The notes beneath the pieces were generated by a model. That model searched no databases and was not told the origin of the DNA. It saw only the letters and a program-made list of their open reading frames with translations. The translations under genes were made by a program, and so were the position numbers. DNA of 19,050 bases from an uncultured Desulfomonile sp. (lineage in GTDB: Bacteria > Desulfobacterota > Desulfomonilia > Desulfomonilales > Desulfomonilaceae), in the NCBI GenBank assembly GCA_937915285.1, contig CALDNG010000269.1:1-19050 (forward strand). Direction: 5' to 3'. Positions 1-5,641 of the stretch are shown in pieces (within the stretch, counting starts at the first letter, position 1; the number at the start of each line of letters is the position of its first letter).

Positions 1-651
1 CTTGAAACCCATCTTTTCCGCCTTCCTGGCGGCTAACGGGCTGAGCACTCAGGAGAAGCCTGCGCAATAATAGATCTGAAGAGTCTCCTTGTCCTTCAAC
101 AGCTTTCCCGCCAGCTTGTCAAAAGCAAAAAATGGCATGCCGACTGCCGTAGGTATGAAACCCTCGTTGTAACGCTCCATTGGACGGCTGTCGATAAGGA
201 TGTATTTGCCCTTTTCAGGTCCCTTGGCTACAAGAGCGGCTACCTCTTCAGTCGATATGAGTTGTTCGGCGGGTACAGCAAGCCCTTTTTTTACCTCGAT
301 CTCTTTGGCGTAAGTCTTGCCATCTTTCTTGATGTAAGTGACCCTGACAGATTCTTCCTTGGGAATTTCAGGAATTGTGGGCGCATTCTTTAAAACGGTC
401 TGATCATCAAATGTAATGACCTCAAGACCCTTGTCTATCTGAATCTGTAAACAATTGGCCTTAACCGATGCGCTCTTAAACTTTCCAGCCAGTATGTTGG
501 CTTGCTTGTCATACTCATGACATTTAAGACAGCTTTGATCGGATTTTGCCGGGAGCTTTTCATCCGCGGCGGCATTGGCGCAAAGTGGCCAAACGGCGCT
601 TACGATCAAACACGTAAACGCGCCGATCACGAAAAGTGATCTTCGGGACAT
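1..651 (-). CDS. Exported haem-motif/rhodanese-domain protein, probable selenoprotein (3' end beyond window)
   Basis: The visible product has 217 codons if the UGA at 51-49 (codon 201) is read as selenocysteine. Residues 1-29 form a signal peptide (MSRR, a hydrophobic core, then A-N-A), so the protein should be periplasmic. A single haem-c motif C-L-K-C-H is at 41-45. A rhodanese domain starts near residue 130, with I-D-S-R-P followed by Y-N-E-G-F-I-P-T-A, typical of single-domain sulfurtransferases. The active-site loop reads Y-Y-C-A-G-F-S-U, and after the UGA the frame continues V-L-S-P-L-A-A-R-K-A-E-K-M-G-F-K, the expected following helix. I chose the ATG at 651 because AAAGGAG lies 6 nt upstream; the TTG at 669 would put that Shine-Dalgarno inside the gene. 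Rhodaneses move sulfane sulfur (or selenium); the substrate here is unknown. The alternative is a real stop or a sequencing error, which would leave a protein without its active site. Confidence 0.85.
18..51 (-). promoter_or_regulatory. Candidate bacterial SECIS element with the Sec UGA
   Basis: Reading the minus strand, UGA (51-49) is followed by 16 nt and then a perfect 5-bp stem CCGCC (32-28) / GGCGG (22-18) closed by the loop AGGAA (27-23). Bacterial SECIS elements sit inside the coding region just after the UGA and carry a G, often GG, at the start of a small apical loop that SelB binds. The distance and loop fit that pattern. The hairpin also encodes A-A-R-K-A of the rhodanese helix, so it must satisfy both roles. 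SelB recognition is inferred; only the hairpin and its position are seen. Confidence 0.6.
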
Positions 652-755
652 GCCGGACTCCTTTCTCAAGTATGGTCTGATCTACTGCAGGAAAGACCCT
701 AGTTCCTGTTTCGATTCAACATTTATCGCTGAATTCATCTCAGCTCTACTAAACT

Positions 756-784
756 ATAATACTGTCTCAATATACACATTTCAA
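756..784 (-). promoter_or_regulatory. sigma70-type promoter of the rhodanese gene
   Basis: On the minus strand TTGAAA (784-779), a 17-nt spacer and TATTAT (761-756) match the -35/-10 consensus at 5/6 each, in an AT-rich stretch. Transcription would start near 749, leaving a leader of about 100 nt before the ATG at 651. The rest of the 652-874 gap contains nothing else I can support. Confidence 0.5.
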
Positions 785-874
785 TATTTAAATAACTAGA
801 TATAATTATTTTTAGCGTGAAATTCTGAAGCAGCAGGATGTAGCGTCAGGGAGGGGGCTCTTTATCGAGATTTG

Positions 875-1951
875 CTATACGTCAGCGCGCCGGAAACATT
901 GAATGGCCGCCTCCATGTCATCCGCGAGTTCATGGGCCGTAGAATATCTTTCAGTAGCAAAAGTGGAGAATCGCATCGTGATGTTGTTCAATTCTTCGTG
1001 TATGTACGGGTAAACAAGCTTTAGGTTGGCCACCTGATTAGGAAATACCAGTTGCATGTCGTCAGCCGACAAATCCTCGGAAATGGCTGGGAATCTCTGT
1101 TTGACTTCGGAGTAGGACAAATAGTCTTTTCCGACAACAAAGCTCAGAAGCGTGCCCATCTCAAACAGGTCCCTTGGAATCAGGTCTTCCCTGACACTAT
1201 AGTCATAATCAAAATCAATCCAAATGAACGAGCCAGTATTCATCTCAACATACAAATGATCAGGGGAGATGTCGCCATGTATCTCTCCCATGTCGTGCAG
1301 GTCAGCCATTGACCTATACGCTGTAATCAATCGTTCAAGAATATCCGGCAATACCTGAAAATAATAATTGTAGTGATCCATCCTTATGGATCGAATGAGG
1401 TTATCCAGGCTCATTCCGGGAATACGATCAATGATTCTTACATTGTTGCCACGGACGTCCAGCCTGCTAAAACCCTGCATAAAACCTGGATGTCCCTTGA
1501 CCTTTGAAAGTATCCTGGCCTCCTTTTCAGGGTTTCTCAGGCATGTAGATTTTATGCCTTCGATTCGGCACTGAAACTCTTCATAGAAAGGAATCTTGAT
1601 GATCTTTCTGGCTCCAGACACCAGATCAACACAACTCTTTACCCAAGGCTTCGGTTCTCCCTCCAGACCGAATTTCTTCTCAGTCTCTGTGCCTCTAACC
1701 AGGTATCCAACATCATCCAGAAGAATTACATCTCCGTAATTAACGTCGTAGAAGTCTGTGGTGTCCTCAAGAATCCTAAAAATGTGACAGACATTGGACT
1801 CAGAGACGTAATCTCTTGCGATGAAACACCAATCAACGGTCCCGTCATTGATACCGTCACCATGTTTCAGGCTTGAAGATTCCCCTGGTGGCATCCCTGT
1901 GTCATCCTCCATGCGACCCAACATCGGATAGTAGTTAGAATTCTCGCCCAT
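875..1951 (-). CDS. Divergent Ser/Thr-protein-kinase-like protein
   Basis: 358 aa with a protein-kinase/aminoglycoside-phosphotransferase-like fold in residues about 95-350. Visible elements are a probable ATP lysine at K119 (K-I-I-K-I-P-F), an alpha-C glutamate at E142 or E144, the catalytic loop I-H-G-D-I-S-P-D-H (D227), and an activation-segment start I-D-F-D (D246). Two canonical features are changed: the Asn of the HxDxxxxN pattern is His232, and DFG reads DFD. The HGD and DFD forms recall APH and atypical bacterial kinases more than Hanks kinases. The first 90 residues match nothing I recognise. There is no signal peptide or membrane segment, so it is probably cytoplasmic. The start ATG has AAGG 7 nt upstream. 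It lies 66 nt after tspO and may share its transcript. The substrate is unknown, and phosphotransfer activity cannot be assumed. Confidence 0.75.
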   Translation of the reverse strand: MGENSNYYPMLGRMEDDTGMPPGESSSLKHGDGINDGTVDWCFIARDYVSESNVCHIFRILEDTTDFYDVNYGDVILLDDVGYLVRGTETEKKFGLEGEPKPWVKSCVDLVSGARKIIKIPFYEEFQCRIEGIKSTCLRNPEKEARILSKVKGHPGFMQGFSRLDVRGNNVRIIDRIPGMSLDNLIRSIRMDHYNYYFQVLPDILERLITAYRSMADLHDMGEIHGDISPDHLYVEMNTGSFIWIDFDYDYSVREDLIPRDLFEMGTLLSFVVGKDYLSYSEVKQRFPAISEDLSADDMQLVFPNQVANLKLVYPYIHEELNNITMRFSTFATERYSTAHELADDMEAAIQCFRRADV

Positions 1952-1953
1952 CG

Positions 1954-1970
1954 ATAAGCCTTGCGCTTAT
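1954..1970 (-). promoter_or_regulatory. Dyad hairpin over the kinase-gene ribosome-binding site
   Basis: On the minus strand ATAAGC, the loop GCAAG and GCTTAT form a perfect 6-bp inverted repeat ending 2 nt before the ATG at 1951. The only Shine-Dalgarno match (AAGG) lies across the loop and the 3' arm. It could modulate initiation or be a protein-binding dyad; the stem is short. Confidence 0.35.
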
Positions 1971-2017
1971 TTGACAACAATCCGGGCTCAGATGTTTCAT
2001 TCATGCCTGGCAGTGTG

Positions 2018-2497
2018 TCAATTGATTCGCCATATCTCAAAATTCAGCAGTCCCGCGAATATCAGCCAGCATAAATAAGGAACAAGAATGGCGGCAGCCG
2101 GTTTGGAAAATGTATAAAAAGATCTGATCGTGAGGAGGAGGGCAACCATCAGAGCGAGCAAGTCGACCAGCGCGAGCCCAGGACTCCTGATGCCGAAAAA
2201 GAAGAATGACCACAAAACATTAAGCGAAAGCTGCAGAGCAAAAAATGAAAGGGGAGTCAGTATGTCCCTGAAATCGCGTCTACGGGACACCATCCATACT
2301 GAGACAGCCATCATGGCAAAAAGTACTGTCCAAACCTGGCTGATAAGTCTGCCGGAGGGCGTCCAGGCTGGCTTGAGAAGTGAGTCCTGGTACCACCCAT
2401 GCACATTCCAGCTTGTAAAATAGGCGCCCAAGGCAGCCGCCCCAAAGCACAACGCAATGCAAATTGTCAGCCTTAAGAATTCTTTGACGTAACTCAT
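2018..2497 (-). CDS. tspO: TspO/MBR family tryptophan-rich membrane protein
   Basis: 159 aa, the usual length of bacterial TspO. Five hydrophobic segments are visible at roughly residues 8-28, 50-70, 80-100, 106-126 and 132-155. Family signatures are present in order: W-Y-Q-x-L-x-K-P-A-W-T-P near 35-47, L-Q-L-S-L-N-V-L-W-S-F-F-F-F-G near 88-102, and P-Y-L-C-W-x-I-F-A-G-L-L-N-F-E-I-W-R-I-N at the C-terminus. TspO proteins bind tetrapyrroles and cholesterol-like ligands and have been linked to porphyrin handling and stress or oxygen responses in bacteria; the role here is not defined by context. The ATG at 2497 has no clear Shine-Dalgarno. The gene follows etfA after a strong hairpin, so it probably has its own promoter, for which I see only an isolated TTGACA at 2584-2579 without a good -10. 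Confidence 0.92.
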   Translation of the reverse strand: MSYVKEFLRLTICIALCFGAAALGAYFTSWNVHGWYQDSLLKPAWTPSGRLISQVWTVLFAMMAVSVWMVSRRRDFRDILTPLSFFALQLSLNVLWSFFFFGIRSPGLALVDLLALMVALLLTIRSFYTFSKPAAAILVPYLCWLIFAGLLNFEIWRIN

Positions 2498-2653
2498 GGT
2501 TGGTCACAAAACCAAAAATTGATCATGTCGATACCCGACTGAAAATATTGTTGTTACGGAACGCAGTGGGCGTAGGATTGTCAAGTATCTGGAAATACCA
2601 GCGCTTAGTCCAGACTGTGCGCTTGAGCTGTGTCCTGAACATTGCATGGAAGT

Positions 2654-2675
2654 GGAAGGGGGGAGCCCCCCTTCC
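2654..2675 (-). terminator. GC-rich hairpin after etfA
   Basis: GGAAGGGGGG (2654-2663) and CCCCCCTTCC (2666-2675) are perfect 10-nt complements around AG, realistically an 8-bp stem with a 6-nt loop. It begins 10 nt after the etfA stop. No U-tract follows on the minus strand, so it is either a non-canonical terminator or a 3'-end stabiliser of the etfBA transcript. Confidence 0.55.
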
Positions 2676-2685
2676 TGTGCTTGTA

Positions 2686-3666
2686 CTATTCCGAAAGAAG
2701 CGCTTTTAGCTCTTTATTGAATTCAGGAAGAATCTTGAACAGATCCCCGACGATTCCATAATCAGCCTTGGTAAAAATGGGCGCCTCAGTATCCTTGTTG
2801 ATGGCAACGATAACCTTGGATGATCCCATACCGGCTAGGTGCTGGATTGATCCCGAGATACCGCATGCGATGTATAGGTTGGGGGTGACCGTCTTGCCGG
2901 TTTGACCAACCTGATCGGAATGACTTCTCCAACCTGCGTCAACTGCAGCCCTGGAGGCGCCAACCGTTGCTCTGGAACCTAAAGTACCAGCCATTTCCTC
3001 AAGCAGAGTGTAATCGTTTCCGCCCATGCCACGACCACCGGACACTATTATCTCGGCCTCTGTAAGGTCTACCTTTCCGCTAGTGTCAAGGTTGAGTTCC
3101 TTTGTGGAATAGGTGGCGCGACTAGAGTCAATTTCAACTGTGATTTTTTCAACTGCTCCGGCTTTGGCCACCTCGGCGGTTTCCAGCACATTGGGTCTGG
3201 CTGATGCTATCTGGGGAGTTCCAGTGGCAGACCACTCAGAGAAACATTTACCGGCATACATCGGGCGTCTTCCGACAAGTGTTGTTCCGTCCAGTCTGAA
3301 TGACACGCAGTCAGCTATTACTGCAGTTCCTAGCTTTGCTGCAGTTCGGGGGGCCAGGTCTTTTCCCTGCATGGAATGGCTAAAAAGAACTATTTCGGAA
3401 TTCTTTTCCTTGATCACTCCTGCCATGGCCTGGGCGAAATATTCAGAGTTATAGGTTTCAAGGACCGGCCCGTCTACCAGGAAGACCTTGTCCACACCAT
3501 ATTTAGCCAGTTCGGCCGCGTATTTTTCAGTGTCCGGACCGATCAGGACAGCGCCCACTTCTCCACCGAGGGCGTCCGCTATCCTTCGGCCTTCACTAGC
3601 CAGTTCAAACGCTGATTTCTTTAATTTGCCAGATTTGACTTCACCGTATATTAAAACCTTGCTCAT
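2686..3666 (-). CDS. etfA: Electron transfer flavoprotein alpha subunit
   Basis: 326 aa, normal for EtfA. The N-terminal Rossmann-like half opens M-S-K-V-L-I-Y-G-E and includes the [12 protein letters not shown] segment near residues 96-107. The C-terminal FAD domain carries the family signature: [12 protein letters not shown], then [14 protein letters not shown], then [12 protein letters not shown] and the [14 protein letters not shown] end. It pairs with EtfB to form the FAD-containing cytoplasmic heterodimer that passes electrons from acyl-CoA or similar dehydrogenases to an Etf:quinone oxidoreductase or other acceptor. ACGGAGG about 10 nt before the ATG is a strong Shine-Dalgarno. It is 42 nt downstream of etfB in the same operon. 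No dehydrogenase gene is adjacent, so the electron donor is not indicated. Confidence 0.97.
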   Translation of the reverse strand: MSKVLIYGEVKSGKLKKSAFELASEGRRIADALGGEVGAVLIGPDTEKYAAELAKYGVDKVFLVDGPVLETYNSEYFAQAMAGVIKEKNSEIVLFSHSMQGKDLAPRTAAKLGTAVIADCVSFRLDGTTLVGRRPMYAGKCFSEWSATGTPQIASARPNVLETAEVAKAGAVEKITVEIDSSRATYSTKELNLDTSGKVDLTEAEIIVSGGRGMGGNDYTLLEEMAGTLGSRATVGASRAAVDAGWRSHSDQVGQTGKTVTPNLYIACGISGSIQHLAGMGSSKVIVAINKDTEAPIFTKADYGIVGDLFKILPEFNKELKALLSE

Positions 3667-3708
3667 TGGTCAAAAGCCTCCGTGATTGAAAACTAGAAAT
3701 GGGTATTA

Positions 3709-4488
3709 TCAGATAACCTTGGCCTCGGTTCTCAAAAGGCCTACAACAGTCTTGGCGACATCCGCCGGTTCCATGCCTTCAAACTTCTGTCCGGCTTTTC
3801 TCTCTGGCGGCATGGTAAAATTGGCGCATTTGAGTTTTGCTTCGATGGTTACGCCTAGGTCACCAAGTGATTTCTTGTCGACAGGTTTCTTCTTGGCTTT
3901 CATAATACCGGGTAGCGAAGCGTATCGGGGCTCGTTTAGACCCTTCTGTGAGGTCACTACGCAGGGCAGGGGGGATTCAACCACTTCCTTGCCACCCTCT
4001 ACGTCTCTCTCACAAGTGACTGATTTCTTGTCAGCGGCAACCTCTATTTTCGTAACTAGAGTGACCTGAGGTATCTGAAGCAATTCCGCCAGGATGGCGC
4101 CCGTCTCACCCAAGTCATCATCAATTGCCCTGTGACCACAGAAAATGATGTCGAATTCAGTCTGCTTGGCGACAGCCGCAAGAACCTCTGCTACACAATA
4201 CGGGTCAGCCTGAAGCAACGCGTCATCGCTCACATGGATTCCCTTATCCGCTCCCATTGCCAGGGCCGTTCTTATAGCCTCAACAACTCGATCAGGACCC
4301 AGGCCGAGTATGGTGACATCCCCGGCTTTCATTTTTTCCTTGATGCGAAGCGCCTCTTCAACACTGAATTCATCATAAGGATTAATTACGTACTTGATTC
4401 CATCAGTCACTATTCCTGACCCATCAGGCATAACCTTTATCTGGGTTTCGGTGTCAGGAACCTGTTTCAAACACACCAAAGATTTCAC
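3709..4488 (-). CDS. etfB: Electron transfer flavoprotein beta subunit
   Basis: 259 aa from a GTG start. The N-terminus V-K-S-L-V-C-L-K-Q-V-P-D-T-E and then V-I-N-P-Y-D-E-F-S-V-E-E-A-L-R are diagnostic of EtfB. The AMP-binding region follows, with A-L-A-M-G-A-D-K-G, F-C-G-H-R-A-I-D-D-D-L-G-E-T-G, and later L-P-C-V-V-T-S-Q-K-G-L-N-E-P-R-Y. The frame stays open upstream to an ATG at 4590, but that extension has no family similarity, and AAAGGAG lies 8 nt before the GTG at 4488. The sequence resembles the general acyl-CoA-type EtfB more than FixA-type bifurcating subunits; I hold that loosely. The stop is a tandem TGA-TAA. First gene of the etfBA operon, with a leader of roughly 180 nt. Confidence 0.96.
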   Translation of the reverse strand: MKSLVCLKQVPDTETQIKVMPDGSGIVTDGIKYVINPYDEFSVEEALRIKEKMKAGDVTILGLGPDRVVEAIRTALAMGADKGIHVSDDALLQADPYCVAEVLAAVAKQTEFDIIFCGHRAIDDDLGETGAILAELLQIPQVTLVTKIEVAADKKSVTCERDVEGGKEVVESPLPCVVTSQKGLNEPRYASLPGIMKAKKKPVDKKSLGDLGVTIEAKLKCANFTMPPERKAGQKFEGMEPADVAKTVVGLLRTEAKVI

Positions 4489-4676
4489 TGTAAAATCTCC
4501 TTTCAATATAAACCCTGAGAAGACAGGTTTGACAAACAAATCCTTAAATCGGGCAAGCGCCTCATTGGCGTCTTTGCAGGCCTTAATCAATCCCCCGCAT
4601 CCACGGAAAATCGAACTGTGGCTTGGCCCCCACGAATTTCTGGATAAATTGCTTATTTAATCCCGAAAAAAAATCA

Positions 4677-4705
4677 ATTATATAACATATCGCTAACCTT
4701 GACTA
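4677..4705 (-). promoter_or_regulatory. Probable etfBA promoter
   Basis: On the minus strand TAGTCA (4705-4700), a 17-nt spacer and a perfect TATAAT (4682-4677). The -35 is only 4/6, which suits a promoter helped by an activator. Transcription would begin near 4670, leaving about 180 nt of leader; in that leader I see no known riboswitch. Confidence 0.5.
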
Positions 4706-4722
4706 TTTTGTTTTTAAAGAAT

Positions 4723-4738
4723 TTGACTAGTTTGTCAA
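4723..4738. promoter_or_regulatory. Palindromic operator candidate upstream of etfBA
   Basis: TTGAC (4723-4727), a 6-nt spacer and GTCAA (4734-4738) form a perfect interrupted palindrome centred about 28 nt upstream of the putative -35. A further TTGAC half site lies at 4699-4703, 24 nt away and overlapping the -35. Placement just upstream of a weak -35 suggests a regulator site; the regulator is unknown. Confidence 0.35.
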
Positions 4739-4763
4739 TCACTTTGATCAATCAATAAGGGAA

Positions 4764-4810
4764 AAGCGCCATCCAGCCCCCTGGAACGATTCAGAGGTTA
4801 AATGACGCTT
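4764..4810 (-). terminator. Possible terminator after the TPR gene
   Basis: On the minus strand AAGCGTCAT (4810-4802) pairs with ATGGCGCTT (4772-4764), 9 bp including one G-U, enclosing a smaller CCAG/CTGG hairpin. It is followed by only a short T run (TTTTCCC). It sits about 30 nt after the TPR stop. A weak candidate. The whole 4489-4840 gap holds this, the dyad, the promoter and the etfB leader, and no gene. Confidence 0.3.
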
Positions 4811-4840
4811 CACCGAGTAATTGAGGCTGAAAAAAGATCA

Positions 4841-5641
4841 CTAATTACTTGCCATTTTTCTCTCTAGCTCATTTATTTCGTCCTGAATCTTTTTTCTCAT
4901 GGAAGAATCCGCCTCGAGAGGTAATGCCATCTTATACCATCTCAGCGCCTTCGATATTTCTCCCTTTCGCCGAGAGATAAAGCCAAGATGCTTAATGGCC
5001 ATCAGGTTGTTAGGGTCCTGCGCAATTATGCTTCCAAGATCCTTTATGGCTTCATCATAACGGCCAAGTTGCTCGAATATGAAAGCCCTGTTACCCAAAG
5101 CGCTAATCATCCTGGGATTGATGTCTATGATTCGGTCAAGATCCTGAAGCGCGTTTTCGTGCTCCCCAGTGTCAAAGAACACAGCGGCCCTGTTAATCAA
5201 GGCGTCGGTGTCCGAATTATCAAGATTCACAGCCTTTGTGAAATCCTTGATTGCTCTAGGGAAATCACCCATGAGTCGGTAGGCCATCCCCCTAGTCATG
5301 TAGAAATCATCCTGATTGGGCTCGAGCTTTATGGCTTTATCCAGATCACTGACTGCCCTGTCATATTTGCCCTGGATCATTTGTACCCTAGCCCTGTTGA
5401 AGAGTGAAGCGGCGTTCTTGGGTGAAGCCTTGACAGATGCGTCCAGATAGGACAGAGCCTGGTCATATTGACCGAGGTTGGCTTTCTGGACTCCTATCAT
5501 ACCAAGCTCAACAGATTTCTGCTCATCTGAGTGAGATGGGCCTTTTTTAGAAGATGGGGCGGCTGAGGAAATTTCTGTCATAGCCACCATGAAACAAATC
5601 CCTAGTATCAAAGAAATGGTGCGGTATTTCATTTCTATCAC
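4841..5641 (-). CDS. Exported tetratricopeptide-repeat protein
   Basis: 266 aa. A signal peptide or N-terminal anchor spans residues 1-28 (M-K-Y-R, a hydrophobic core, S-S-A-A). Six consecutive 34-residue TPR units follow, approximately 43-76, 77-110, 111-144, 145-178, 179-212 and 213-246, with the usual pattern of an aromatic or Gly-x-Tyr at the turn and Ala/Pro at repeat ends (for example G-K-Y-D-R-A, L-E-P-N). A short charged helix ends the protein. TPR arrays are protein-protein scaffolds; no partner or enzymatic role can be read here. The GTG at 5641 overlaps the upstream stop (GTGA), indicating translational coupling. The ATG at 5632, which gives a cleaner M-K-Y-R signal-peptide start, is an equally plausible start. 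The partner is most likely the upstream glycosidase-like protein, also exported. Confidence 0.85.
   Translation of the reverse strand: MIEMKYRTISLILGICFMVAMTEISSAAPSSKKGPSHSDEQKSVELGMIGVQKANLGQYDQALSYLDASVKASPKNAASLFNRARVQMIQGKYDRAVSDLDKAIKLEPNQDDFYMTRGMAYRLMGDFPRAIKDFTKAVNLDNSDTDALINRAAVFFDTGEHENALQDLDRIIDINPRMISALGNRAFIFEQLGRYDEAIKDLGSIIAQDPNNLMAIKHLGFISRRKGEISKALRWYKMALPLEADSSMRKKIQDEINELERKMASN

Noticed and set aside
49..669. Rhodanese gene as a complete 206-codon protein ending at the UGA
   Set aside because: The frame ends inside the active-site loop, continues coherently after the UGA, and the TTG start at 669 would place the Shine-Dalgarno within the coding region.
575..799. Plus-strand frame of 74 codons over the rhodanese start and promoter
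   Set aside because: Antisense to the signal peptide and promoter, composition unlike coding sequence, no recognisable product.
2579..2584. Perfect TTGACA (minus strand) upstream of tspO as a promoter
   Set aside because: No acceptable -10 at 16-18 nt, so I did not list it as a promoter.
3113..3454. Plus-strand frame of 113 codons inside etfA
   Set aside because: Antisense shadow of a well-conserved gene; no Shine-Dalgarno or domain.
4489..4590. 34-codon N-terminal extension of EtfB from an ATG at 4590
   Set aside because: Not part of the EtfB family N-terminus, and the strong AAAGGAG directly serves the GTG at 4488.
4601..4633. Mutually exclusive CCAC/GTGG hairpins in the etfB leader as a riboswitch
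   Set aside because: Stems are only 4 bp and match no known riboswitch architecture.
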